From: Marvinbryantia formatexigens DSM 14469
GTDB lineage: Bacteria > Bacillota > Clostridia > Lachnospirales > Lachnospiraceae
Direction of reading: 5' to 3'
DNA: 64,000 nucleotides
Assembly (NCBI RefSeq): GCF_025148285.1
Contig: NZ_CP102268.1
Coordinates: 124,001-188,000 of the forward strand
Made by a program: the position numbers and the translations under genes
In this document: one piece after another, positions 26,146 to 33,674 of the stretch
Numbering within the stretch: position 1 is the first letter of the stretch
Layout of the letters: every line of letters starts with the position of its first letter
The notes under the pieces: model-generated
Database searches by the model: none
The model's input: the letters and a program-made list of their open reading frames with translations, nothing else
Told to the model about the DNA's origin: nothing

Positions 26146-26329
26146 TCTGTTAAGCCTCCCTGCTCTGTATAGTTGTCTGTCGGATTTCCACCCCGGAGCT
26201 TTTCAGACGGCGCCGGTCGCTGCTGCCGTACTCTACGCCCCGTCAGCCAGGCGTGAAAAAGGCATGAAAAAAGGACCGCTTCTGCAGTCCTCTGTTTCCA
26301 TCCCATTTTCATGTTTCCAAGTGTAGCAC

Positions 26330-26470
26330 AAGAACATTCTCATGGATTCTCAACTTATCCACACGTTTCTTATTTTTTTATTAAGTAGTGTTTAAGTTAT
26401 TAAAAAGTCAGACAATAGTATTCTCACAGATTCTCAACTTATCCACTTAATCTTATTTTTTTATTAAGGA
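26330..26470. repeat. Tandem direct repeats with DnaA-box-like sequence
   Basis: Two copies of an about 48-base unit, starting ATTCTCA (26338 and 26422) and running through GGATTCTCAACTTATCCAC and CTTATTTTTTTATTAAG, lie 185-320 bases upstream of the adhesin start. Copy 1 holds TTATCCACA, a perfect DnaA box; copy 2 has TTATCCACT. The stretch 26146-26774 has no other gene that I can support. On the minus strand TTGAGAATC elements could form promoter -35 regions for the transfer operon. Whether this is a regulatory or replication site is open. Confidence 0.6.
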
Positions 26471-26477
26471 ATACTTA

Positions 26478-26542
26478 TGGAAATAAAAAGACAGAAAAAT
26501 AGCTGGAAACGTCATTTCCAGCTATTTCGAGTTATTTTCGCC
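26478..26542 (-). terminator. Hairpin repeat A (terminator-like), left of ParE/DinJ
   Basis: A 13-bp perfect stem AAATAGCTGGAAA (26497-26509/26515-26527) with loop CGTCA is followed on the minus strand by a T run. The surrounding 65 bases recur at 27486-27551, so the ParE/DinJ pair is bracketed by two direct copies about 1 kb apart. It could end the ParE/DinJ transcript. Confidence 0.6.
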
Positions 26543-26774
26543 AGTCAGAAGTGCAGCCGTGCAGTGTATTTTTTTCTGTGCTTTGTTACAGTATAGATGT
26601 TCAAAAGAGGGATATCTGATGAGTGAACGTGATATTGATATTGACAATATGCAGTGCCGGGTATTTCGTATTGCACAGACCAGATGGAAAAAGTCTCCCT
26701 GACACAATCCGATGCTCGCTATCCCTGTGGACAATCAGCCCGGCAAACCTGTAATTTGTCTCTCTGCACCATGA

Positions 26775-27089
26775 CTAATACATCTTATTTTCATAGTCCT
26801 GCAACTCATGAAAAATACTATCCACAAATACTACATTATCCATGATGCGATATAGCATAAAATATCTGTGATTTAAGAAGTTAATGCGTCGATATTCTAA
26901 CTGACGAAGTCTTGGGTTATCACACAGCTTCAAACTTCCTGCCACATGTTTTAAACTTTCGATTGTTATATCGTAATCATTCAGCAGGTTTTCTGCCGCC
27001 TGCGTACTTTTTTTCTCAATCAAAAGATATTTAATAAAACGCTCTAAGTCCTCTTCTGCGTCTCTTGTAACTACTACTTTATAATCCAT
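26775..27089 (-). CDS. ParE/RelE-family toxin
   Basis: 104 residues with the RelE/ParE fold pattern: VVVTRDAEEDLERFIKYL at the N-terminus, a helix with AAENLLNDYDITIESL, a central PRLRQLEYRRINFLNHRYFMLYRI and a C-terminal VFVDSIFHELQDY. Toxins of this superfamily cleave ribosome-bound mRNA or poison gyrase; the RR-(I/L)-x-x-NHRYFMLYR pattern points to the ParE side. The start overlaps the end of the antitoxin gene by 11 bases, the usual arrangement of an antitoxin-first operon. Confidence 0.85.
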   Translation of the reverse strand: MDYKVVVTRDAEEDLERFIKYLLIEKKSTQAAENLLNDYDITIESLKHVAGSLKLCDNPRLRQLEYRRINFLNHRYFMLYRIMDNVVFVDSIFHELQDYENKMY

Positions 27090-27372
27090 ATTTTTCCCTC
27101 ATATTACGAGAAACTTCTGTCGCATCCTTATACATTCCATGTGCTGCGTGCTCACGTGATTTTTCCAGCTTATCTAATATTTCATGTTCTGTCAATGCTC
27201 CATATGGATTTGCATTTGCCCTCCTTATTTCAAAAGGAAAACCATTTACTGCCAACGCCTGTGTTAAAAACATACGAATTGCAGTTGTGGTATCTGTTCC
27301 TAAATCCTTAAACAAAGCATCTGACTTTGCTTTTAAATCATCATCTACTCTTACCTGAATCGTACTTGCCAT
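27079..27372 (-). CDS. DinJ/RelB-family antitoxin
   Basis: 97 residues beginning MASTIQVRVDDDLKAKSDAL, the ribbon-helix-helix strand and helix of RelB/DinJ. The motif TTAIRMFLTQALAVNGFPFEI is also characteristic, and the C-terminal half would wrap the toxin. It is preceded by GCAGGAGGTGACG and by the promoter at 27410-27438. An imperfect dyad CTATT-N11-AATAG spans the -10 region and is a likely operator for autoregulation. Confidence 0.88.
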   Translation of the reverse strand: MASTIQVRVDDDLKAKSDALFKDLGTDTTTAIRMFLTQALAVNGFPFEIRRANANPYGALTEHEILDKLEKSREHAAHGMYKDATEVSRNMREKYGL

Positions 27373-27409
27373 TTACGTCACCTCCTGCATCTACTCTATT
27401 TATACTATA

Positions 27410-27438
27410 AGAATAGCAAACAAATAGTGCCACGTCAA
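27410..27438 (-). promoter_or_regulatory. Promoter of the DinJ/ParE operon
   Basis: On the minus strand TTGACG (27433-27438) and TATTCT (27410-27415) are separated by 17 bases. The dyad CTATTTATACTATAAGAATAG overlaps the -10. Confidence 0.65.
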
Positions 27439-27485
27439 TACATTTGTAATGATTTAGCATTGTTGCTTATGTAAAATCATACAAA

Positions 27486-27551
27486 TGGAAATAAAAAGAC
27501 AAAAAAATAGCCGGAAACATCACTTCCAACTATTTCCAGTTCTTTTCGCCA
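27486..27551 (-). repeat. Hairpin repeat B, right of ParE/DinJ
   Basis: Second copy of the 65-base unit at 26478-26542, with about ten substitutions. Its stem is weakened, with AAATAGCCGGAAA facing TTCCAACTATTT, but a T run still follows on the minus strand. The rest of 27373-27699 holds the DinJ promoter and, from about 27605, the Phd/PIN upstream region including the palindrome GTGTACAC near 27670. Confidence 0.6.
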
Positions 27552-27699
27552 TTCATGCTGAAAAAAGCAGAGTAAAAAAATACCCCGTCTGACTCATGTC
27601 GGCATGGAAATATGCATTGTAAATTTTTTATTAACCAATGCACAATCCGTTTATTTGGGGGACTTAATCGTGTACACTAATAACAAGGAGGTGCTATTT

Positions 27700-27975
27700 A
27701 TGAATTTCTATTCTGTACGCGATTTAAGAAACGAAACCAAAAGCTTATGGGATAATCTTTCCGCAGGCGGGGAGGTGGTCATCACCAACAATGGAAAACC
27801 GGCAGCCTTAATGATTGATATCCCTGCGGACTGCTTTGACGAAGTTGTGCAGGCTGTCCGTCAGGCAAAAGCCATGATTGCCTTCAACAATCTGCGAAGC
27901 AAAGCTTCCTCTCGCGGCATTATGTCCAAAAAAGAAATCAAGGCGGAGATTGAAGCTGTCAGAAACGGGGAATAG
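27700..27975 (+). CDS. Phd/YefM-family antitoxin
   Basis: 91 residues from ATG 27700 behind ACAAGGAGGTG. The N-terminus MNFYSVRDLRNETKSLWDNL and the following GGEVVITNNGKPAALMIDI are typical of Phd/YefM DNA-binding antitoxins, and the C-terminal helix would bind the toxin. GTGTACAC upstream (near 27670) may be its operator. It is followed after 3 bases by a PIN-domain gene. Unlike its neighbours this pair is on the plus strand. Confidence 0.85.
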   Translation: MNFYSVRDLRNETKSLWDNLSAGGEVVITNNGKPAALMIDIPADCFDEVVQAVRQAKAMIAFNNLRSKASSRGIMSKKEIKAEIEAVRNGE

Positions 27976-27978
27976 CTT

Positions 27979-28368
27979 ATGAATATTGTGTTAGGCACCA
28001 ACGTCCTCGTTTCTGCGCTCTGGTCACCCTCCAGTAAGCCGGTCGCCATTTTAAATGCGGTAATCAGCCGCAGATTTACTGCCTGCTATGATTACCGTAT
28101 CCTTGGTGAATACAACAACGTCCTGCGCAGACCAAAGTTCGGATTTTCCGAATGGGAAGTCGTCTGCCTGTTGGAACCCATTATTAAAAATGGCATATCT
28201 GTCATCGCAGAGCCATTACCGAAAATCCCCTTTACTGACGAAAGCGATAAGAAGTTTTATGAGGTAGCAAAATTCTGCTACGCTCCACTTATCATTGGAA
28301 ACATAAAGCACTATCCGCAGGATAACTGTATTACCACAGTTGCTGATTTCTATCAGCTTTATTTCTAA
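27979..28368 (+). CDS. PIN-domain toxin, probably inactive
   Basis: 129 residues that match the PIN-family toxin group over their whole length (NVLVSALWSPSSKPVAILNAV, GEYNNVLRRPKF, TDESDKKFYEVAKF, GNIKHYP). The family reads MxVVLDTNVLVSAL at the start; here the first catalytic Asp is Gly (residue 6, GGC for GAC). The second region normally reads AD-x-(L/I)-(V/I)-TGN, but here it is APLIIGN, lacking the acidic residue. With two of about four metal-binding acids gone, nuclease activity is unlikely. It may persist as a DNA-binding partner of the antitoxin or as a decaying gene. Confidence 0.8.
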   Translation: MNIVLGTNVLVSALWSPSSKPVAILNAVISRRFTACYDYRILGEYNNVLRRPKFGFSEWEVVCLLEPIIKNGISVIAEPLPKIPFTDESDKKFYEVAKFCYAPLIIGNIKHYPQDNCITTVADFYQLYF

Positions 28369-28373
28369 ACACA

Positions 28374-28397
28374 CTGCGCGCCTGTAATCGCGCGCAG
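28374..28397. terminator. GC-rich hairpin after the PIN gene
   Basis: Perfect 8-bp stem CTGCGCGC/GCGCGCAG with an 8-base loop, 6 bases after the PIN stop. No long T run follows, so it is a weak terminator or an RNA-stabilising hairpin between convergent genes. Confidence 0.45.
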
Positions 28398-28516
28398 CCT
28401 GTTTCCCGTGATATATTTTCTTCTGAGTCCCTGTTTCTGATATATGTCTGCCGGTTCCGGCGGGGACCTGTTTCTGCCGTCCAATTTATCGCCCCTTCAG
28501 ATTTTTTCCAGATTCC

Positions 28517-29356
28517 TTATTCATTCCCAGTATTCTTCTGCTGTGCCCCCAGCTCCGCAGCTTTTGCTCCCTGGACGACCCACCTCTGCCCATCCTGCCC
28601 GGTACACGTAGACAGCGTCACAATCCTGTCTTCTTCCGTCCATTGTGCACCGGTCTCCAGGGCAGAGCATTCCAGCATCTGCTCCAGCCAGTCTGTATAG
28701 GTCCGGCTGTCCGGGAAACGTATGAGATAAGTGCTTCCGGATGCATCTGCCGTATGCACACTGCCGATACGGTACAGGATGGACGCTTCCGGCGTATAAA
28801 TCCAGAAATACGGGCATTCCTCCCATACCGCGCTGTCCGCATATTCCTTCAGCCGTGCAAACATGCTGCCATCGCGCATGTTATGCCCATAAATGACCGT
28901 ATTCAGATTCCGGAAGGACGGGGATGATTCACTGTCAAGAAAAATACTTCCGGCAAACAGATACTCCCCGCGGATATCGTGATGCAGGTAAATTTCATTA
29001 TCCTCTCCCTGCAGGACAGGATAGGATATCCCGACGGCAGGCAGTTCAATCCATCCGGCAATATCCCCGCTCTCTTCCTGCAGACCGCCCCAGTCTGGCA
29101 CAGACGGCTGCGGAGCATCTGCAGGCAGGATACCGCTTTCCTCCTCTCCGGATGACCTGCCCGTGGAAAGTCCCGTGGTTCCGGATGCAGAGCCGTCCGC
29201 GTCTTCCATCCCTGCTGTCCGGCTTATGTATTTTTCCTGCAGAAGCGCATATTCCTGCCTTCCTTTCCGGTAGCCGTATTCTGTACATGCCAGCAGTACC
29301 GTACCGGCAATCAGACATCCCGCCGACAGCACTGCGATTACTTTTGCTGCTTTCAC
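28517..29356 (-). CDS. srtB: Class B sortase
   Basis: 279 residues: an N-terminal membrane anchor (about 5-24), a Ser/Gly/Glu linker, then the sortase barrel with catalytic H158 in IYGHNM, C251 in LSTCTG and R258 in GQRWVV. Class B sortases attach a narrow set of surface proteins to peptidoglycan. The only obvious client on the ICE is the CnaB adhesin at 22753-26145, whose tail ends in a QTGD-type signal. It is the last gene of the partition-replication operon, two bases after RepA_N, so its expression is tied to replication genes. Confidence 0.9.
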   Translation of the reverse strand: MKAAKVIAVLSAGCLIAGTVLLACTEYGYRKGRQEYALLQEKYISRTAGMEDADGSASGTTGLSTGRSSGEEESGILPADAPQPSVPDWGGLQEESGDIAGWIELPAVGISYPVLQGEDNEIYLHHDIRGEYLFAGSIFLDSESSPSFRNLNTVIYGHNMRDGSMFARLKEYADSAVWEECPYFWIYTPEASILYRIGSVHTADASGSTYLIRFPDSRTYTDWLEQMLECSALETGAQWTEEDRIVTLSTCTGQDGQRWVVQGAKAAELGAQQKNTGNE

Positions 29357-29357
29357 C

Positions 29358-30419
29358 TTATCCTCCTTCCGCCATGCCCTTATATAGGTCGTGGTTTACC
29401 ATTGCGCTGTAATAGCTGTTTATCGTCATCGGCGCATTGTACAGTGCCGTCAGCAGATAGGCTTTTATGTTCCTGATGCGGCATGTCCTGCCCGCTTCTT
29501 CCACGCACTCCAGGACATACCGGATATGTGACATGTCCAGCCTGCCGAACTGTTCCTGCAGGTCGCTGCAGGGCATGGTTATCCCGTCTATCTTTTTCCT
29601 GGCATCCGGCGGGGCATTCATGACATCTGCAACCAGGTCCACAATCTCATCCAGCAGGCTGGCAGACTGCGGCATGTCATGTACAAGCACATCATAATCA
29701 AGCCTTCTCCGTATCAGGTTTTTCTCGTCTCCTTTCTTCTCCCCGTTCCGCAGATGACTGACAGATGGATGGATAGATGGATTATTATCACTCACGTCAG
29801 TATTATTCTTATCAGTCTTATTAGGCGGTCGTTTTGACCCTTCCAGAGCGGTCGGATTGACCTTTCTGGATGTGTCATTCTGACCCTTCTCTCTCTGAGC
29901 GGTCGTTCTGACCTTTCCAGATGTGTCATTCTGACCTTTCTGGAAAGGCTCTTCTTCCCCTTCTGCAGCCTTATATTTCCACGTGTCCCTGTCACACGGA
30001 CAGTCCGCCTGCCCTTCCGGGACCGTTCTTTCCGGTGCTGCAGCCGCTTTCTCCAGCAGCCTGTTGAAATTCATCACATAGAACAGGTTAAGTTTTCCCT
30101 GCCCGCGCCGTTTCTTTTCAATCAGACCGGTATCTGCCAGCTCGCTGATAATCCTTCCTGCCTTTTTCTCACCGCAGCCAAGCTCTTCTGCCGCTTCCCT
30201 GCGTCCGTAGACTATGTATACCCTTCCTTGTCCGTCAATCCAGTTATTCCTGCGGCTTAAGGACAGCCGGTCAAGCATCAGCCCGTACAGCACCTTCGCC
30301 TCACAGGACAGCTCCCGGAAAATCCGCTCCGTAAAAAGTTTCTTCGGTATCCGGTAAAATGTAAACTGGTCTGCTTCCTCTGTATAAAAATAATCAAACT
30401 GCCTTACTGTGTTTTCCAT
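29358..30419 (-). CDS. repA: RepA_N replication initiator with DUF6017 C-terminus
   Basis: 353 residues. The RepA_N domain (about 10-120) is clear: DQFTFYRIPKKLFTERIFREL, AKVLYGLMLDRLSLSRRN and GRVYIVYGRREAAEELGCGEKKAG, a winged helix that binds iterons. A low-complexity middle (about 150-205) is encoded by the iteron repeats themselves. The C-terminus (about 240-353) fits DUF6017, which probably contacts the host replication machinery. RepA_N in an ICE lets the excised circle replicate. It overlaps the sigma-like gene upstream by 26 bases. Confidence 0.92.
   Translation of the reverse strand: MENTVRQFDYFYTEEADQFTFYRIPKKLFTERIFRELSCEAKVLYGLMLDRLSLSRRNNWIDGQGRVYIVYGRREAAEELGCGEKKAGRIISELADTGLIEKKRRGQGKLNLFYVMNFNRLLEKAAAAPERTVPEGQADCPCDRDTWKYKAAEGEEEPFQKGQNDTSGKVRTTAQREKGQNDTSRKVNPTALEGSKRPPNKTDKNNTDVSDNNPSIHPSVSHLRNGEKKGDEKNLIRRRLDYDVLVHDMPQSASLLDEIVDLVADVMNAPPDARKKIDGITMPCSDLQEQFGRLDMSHIRYVLECVEEAGRTCRIRNIKAYLLTALYNAPMTINSYYSAMVNHDLYKGMAEGG
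29826..29950. repeat. Iterons inside repA (candidate replication origin)
   Basis: Five copies of an about 22-27-base unit with core GGTC-(G/A)NNN-TGACC and a following (C/T)TTCCAGA or CTTTCTGGA lie in tandem in the repA coding sequence. Copies start near 29826, 29850, 29873, 29900 and 29924. RepA_N replicons of Firmicutes characteristically carry their origin as repeats within the rep gene, so this is the likely oriV of the excised element. Confidence 0.75.
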
Positions 30420-30915
30420 CCTTTTCTCCCCGTTCCCGGAATCTGAAATTATATAATTCCAGCAGACTGTTCATGGCATTCCTGCGGTTCCGCCCCAGTG
30501 TGGCAATACTGATGCAGTGTTCACGCGCAAAAGCTGTCCATGACACGCCCTGTATGTACAGCTCTTCAATCAGCTCCCTCTGTGGGAGATACAGCATATC
30601 CAGGCACCGGCAGACATATGCCAGCTTTTCTTCCTCCTGCTCAAGCTGCATGAACTGGTACGCCATGTCCCCGATTTCGCGCTCGATATCCTGCCTTGTC
30701 TTTTTCCAGATGCGGTAAAGCTTATCCCCGCCGCCGGGCGGTGCTGCCGTCCCGCCCTCCTCCGGATGGCGGAATGTATTCCGCTCAATGCACTCTTCCA
30801 GCGTTTCGACCTGCCTGTACAGCCGGTCCCTGCGCTCTGCTATCCGGCACTTCAGCCCGTCCATCCCTTTCAGGTAATCCGTCATCTGCTGTTCTGTCAT
30901 GGGTCCGAATATCAT
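30394..30915 (-). CDS. Sigma-region-4-like helix-turn-helix protein
   Basis: 173 residues from ATG 30915 behind AGGAGAAAAGG. The N-terminal 90 residues are charged and helical. The C-terminal part (about 110-165) has LPQRELIEELYIQGVSWTAFAREHCISIATLGRNRRNAMNSLLELY-type helices (shown in part), like region 4 of sigma-70 factors or phage ArpU-like regulators. No region 2 is present, so it is not a complete sigma factor. It sits between the partition genes and repA and could adjust their transcription. Its frame overlaps repA. Confidence 0.6.
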   Translation of the reverse strand: MIFGPMTEQQMTDYLKGMDGLKCRIAERRDRLYRQVETLEECIERNTFRHPEEGGTAAPPGGGDKLYRIWKKTRQDIEREIGDMAYQFMQLEQEEEKLAYVCRCLDMLYLPQRELIEELYIQGVSWTAFAREHCISIATLGRNRRNAMNSLLELYNFRFRERGEKDGKHSKAV

Positions 30916-30925
30916 GCCTTTTCTC

Positions 30926-31213
30926 CTAATATCCCGGTTTCTGCTGTGCTGTGCTTTCCTGCTCCCCGTCTGCTGTTCCTGCAGGCTCCTGCCGCATCGC
31001 AGCCACAATCTCCCTGCAGAGCAGGTGCCTGTCCTCCTCCGTGAGCAGCACCCTGCCCGGCTTTTCTTCCGGCTCTTCAAATGCAGCCACCGCTTCGCAG
31101 ATATAATCTGCCAGTGTTTTATACCGGTTCCTGTCGCGCGCGCTGATTTTCTCCAGTACCAGCCTGTGGTACTCATACCCCGTGTCCAGCCTTACTGTCA
31201 GTTTTTTCTCCAC
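30926..31213 (-). CDS. Small partition-associated protein
   Basis: 95 residues with N-terminal strand MEKKLTVRLDTGYEYHRLVL and a helix with NRYKTLADYICEAVAAFE, a layout like ribbon-helix-helix DNA-binding proteins, and an acidic, Gln-rich tail. It overlaps the ParB stop by one base (start ATG at 31213) and precedes the sigma-like gene. A DNA-binding role in partition or in controlling the operon is the most reasonable guess. Confidence 0.55.
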   Translation of the reverse strand: MEKKLTVRLDTGYEYHRLVLEKISARDRNRYKTLADYICEAVAAFEEPEEKPGRVLLTEEDRHLLCREIVAAMRQEPAGTADGEQESTAQQKPGY

Positions 31214-32709
31214 TATTTTTCACTCCTTCCAGCCTGGATTCTCAGGAAATTTACCAGCTCCGTCTCGCCGGTAATCTCCTCGCGATATTTCCCGTCAAAT
31301 ATTTGACCCCTGTGGTTTTTCGTCTTTTTCTCAAGAAGATGGTAAAAGACCTCGTCGCATGCCCCGTCACTCCAGTAATGCTCCCTGCAGGGATATTCCG
31401 CAGCCACCAGCTCCGTTCCGTCCGGAAATATATACCGGTAATAATTGACGTCGATATTCGGGTCGCGGTACCACAGTCCCCATTCCTTATACCTCTGCAG
31501 CCATTCCCTCCGCTGCTGGTTATTTTTCAGCTCCGGCAGGCTGCCCCTTCCTTCCGTCATACCCGTAGCAGCCGGGATGTCTTTTTCTTCTCCTGCCAGG
31601 GCATTCCCTTCTTCCTCCGGGACGGTTTCCGGACCGCCACTTTCCGTATCCTTCTGCATCCCGGACAGACCATCATAAAGCTTTTCCAGTATCCGTACAA
31701 AACGGACATAGCTCATACATGCGTGTCTGTTTTCCACCTGCAGGGAGATTCCTTCTGCAGAGTTCCCGAACCGCCACGCATAATCCCTGCCGGACGAATA
31801 CATGGAACCATGCGGGGACACTGCCCTCCGGACCGCTTCCGCTTTTTTCCGTGTGTCCTTCTCCCTTCTGCAGCACTCCAGCATTTTCTGTGTTTCCCGG
31901 CTGTTACGCGTGCAGAATTCCCGCACCAGTTCCTCCTGGAGATTCTGCTGCTCCTTTTCTGCATTTTTCCGGAAGTTTTCCAGTTCCTCCTGCCGGATGC
32001 TCTCTTTCCCGGCGCACTGTTCCAGAAAAGCCTCCTGTTCCTCCTGTGTCATTAATGACACGTTATAGGCTGCCGCAAGGCGTATGCGTCCTTTCCTCAC
32101 AGCTTCCTGCAGCTTTTCATGTCCGTGTTTCTGTATTCTTTCAATCTTTGCAGCCTGCCCGGTCGAAATATGCACCTGCGCCGCGGCAATCTCCCTTGTG
32201 CGTCCCCGGAGACTGATGTTCCCGGAATCCGTGCTTATCTGCTTATATCCTTTCTGCTTCAGCTCCGATATGATTTTTCCCCATTCCGTCACCTCAAAAT
32301 ACAAATCCGCGTCCGACTTGTCCCGGTTCAGGCAGTTTGTCCGCAGGATGGCATACATTTCCTTTTCCTGCGCAGACAGCGGCAGGTCATAATACGCCAT
32401 TGTACGGACAAAGCACGGGATATCCTTCTTCCAGATTCCCCTGTCTATCAGATCATCAAGCGCCGTCAGCCTGCGTTCCCCGGTAATCAGAAGATAGTTT
32501 CCGTCTTCTGCAGGCGTCACCTCCAGCGGCTGCGCCAGCCCGCATCTTGCAATATCCTCCGCAAGCTCCTGCACGTTGCTGATTTCATAACCGTTTCTCG
32601 GATTTTTCCGTATGCGTTCCCTCGGAATCCAGACAGTGTCCATATCTCTTCCTGTCTTTGCCACACTCACATCCGACAGAAGGTCACTTACCACACCAAA
32701 TTTTCCCAT
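31213..32709 (-). CDS. parB: ParB-family partition protein
   Basis: 498 residues, longer than a usual ParB (about 300). The N-terminal ParB nuclease-like domain is seen in TVWIPRERIRKNPRNGYEISNV and LITGERRLTALDDLI, followed by a central helical HTH domain (KIERIQKHGHEKLQEAVRKG). The C-terminal 200 residues add a Glu-rich linker and a module with NIDVNYYRYIFPDGTELVAAE, not typical of ParB. The start ATG at 32709 overlaps the ParA stop (TAATG). A copy of the ICE palindrome lies inside this coding sequence at 32046-32061, which makes the palindrome a candidate binding site. Confidence 0.88.
   Translation of the reverse strand: MGKFGVVSDLLSDVSVAKTGRDMDTVWIPRERIRKNPRNGYEISNVQELAEDIARCGLAQPLEVTPAEDGNYLLITGERRLTALDDLIDRGIWKKDIPCFVRTMAYYDLPLSAQEKEMYAILRTNCLNRDKSDADLYFEVTEWGKIISELKQKGYKQISTDSGNISLRGRTREIAAAQVHISTGQAAKIERIQKHGHEKLQEAVRKGRIRLAAAYNVSLMTQEEQEAFLEQCAGKESIRQEELENFRKNAEKEQQNLQEELVREFCTRNSRETQKMLECCRREKDTRKKAEAVRRAVSPHGSMYSSGRDYAWRFGNSAEGISLQVENRHACMSYVRFVRILEKLYDGLSGMQKDTESGGPETVPEEEGNALAGEEKDIPAATGMTEGRGSLPELKNNQQRREWLQRYKEWGLWYRDPNIDVNYYRYIFPDGTELVAAEYPCREHYWSDGACDEVFYHLLEKKTKNHRGQIFDGKYREEITGETELVNFLRIQAGRSEK
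32046..32061. repeat. ICE palindrome copy 4, inside parB
   Basis: GTGTCATTAATGACAC, a perfect 16-base palindrome within the coding sequence (encoding part of NVSLMTQ). The codons are ordinary, so the palindrome may be chance, but it matches the intergenic copies over both arms. Confidence 0.6.
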
Positions 32710-33545
32710 TATGCATTTCTCCCTTCCGCTTCCTGTTTTGCTGCAATATAGGCTGTCAGCGCGGCATAATCCCTTGTTGCCTTCACCTTCATGCCAGGGT
32801 CATATGCAAGCAGCGGCATATGCTTGTGCGAGCACTCCGCCACTGCCACGTTCTCATTGATTGTAAACGGCAGAATCAGCTCACTGTAAACAGCATCCAG
32901 CAGCTCCTGTGCATACCGGCTGATGCCCAGCTTTGAGCGGAATTTCGTGAAAAATATCCCGCCTACGGAAAGATTCCCTGCATACCGCTTTACCTCATCC
33001 ACCAGCTCTGTCATCGTCAGCTCTATCCCGAACAGACTGCCGTCGTCTGTCAGTGTCGGGATATACACCTCATCCGCCGCAACAAGGGCGTTGATATTAA
33101 GGATTGAGAGAGACGGCGCGCAGTCTATCAGGCAGAAATCATAGTCCCCTCTTACCCTGTCAAGCTGCTCCTTCAGCCGGAACTGCTGCGGATGTCGGAT
33201 ATCCGCTTTCAGCTTTTCTTCAATGGCTGCCAGCGTCGGATAGGACGGGAGCAGCCACAGACCATCGTAAGCTGTTTTCCTTATCACCTCGCGCGGGTCC
33301 AGCTCCGTACTGACAAGCAAATCCCCGATATGGTATGTTTCCTTTCTGCGTACATCCTCCCTGCGCGCTTTTATCAGCTGGATAAAATCCGTCGTACCAA
33401 ACAGGTTGCTTGCATTCCCCTGCGGGTCAATATCTGCCACCAGGACACGCATCCCGTGCCTTGCCGCAAGCATATGCGCGATTGTGGTGACAGATGCGGT
33501 CTTGCCCACGCCTCCTTTGTTATTCAGAAATACAATCGTTTTCAT
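32709..33545 (-). CDS. parA: ParA-family partition ATPase
   Basis: 278 residues starting at ATG 33545 behind GAGGGGAAAGAG, chosen over an upstream in-frame ATG. The deviant Walker A is KGGVGKT (residues 10-16), followed by VLVADIDPQGNASNLFG and CLIDCAPSLSILNINALVAAD, all standard for ParA/Soj. With ParB it secures inheritance of the excised or replicating element. It is the first gene of the partition-replication-sortase operon. Confidence 0.95.
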   Translation of the reverse strand: MKTIVFLNNKGGVGKTASVTTIAHMLAARHGMRVLVADIDPQGNASNLFGTTDFIQLIKARREDVRRKETYHIGDLLVSTELDPREVIRKTAYDGLWLLPSYPTLAAIEEKLKADIRHPQQFRLKEQLDRVRGDYDFCLIDCAPSLSILNINALVAADEVYIPTLTDDGSLFGIELTMTELVDEVKRYAGNLSVGGIFFTKFRSKLGISRYAQELLDAVYSELILPFTINENVAVAECSHKHMPLLAYDPGMKVKATRDYAALTAYIAAKQEAEGRNA

Positions 33546-33674
33546 TTCTCTTTCCCCTCTCTGTACTTTCAATAGTTTTACCTGGATAATCTGAATCCTC
33601 CATCGAATATTCTGCGCGGAAGTGCTCTTTTCGTTCTGAATACTTCCTAACAATTTATATGGACTACCCTTCTT

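Noticed and set aside
26340-26470. Chromosomal replication origin from the DnaA boxes
   Set aside because: Only two boxes and no dnaA or dnaN nearby; the location is inside the ICE.
26654-26845. Plus-strand frame of 63 residues between the repeats and the ParE gene
   Set aside because: No ribosome site, no domain, and it overlaps the ParE 3' end.
32046-32061. A canonical parS site for ParB
   Set aside because: The usual Firmicutes parS (TGTTNCACGTGAAACA) does not match; only a hypothetical new site remains.
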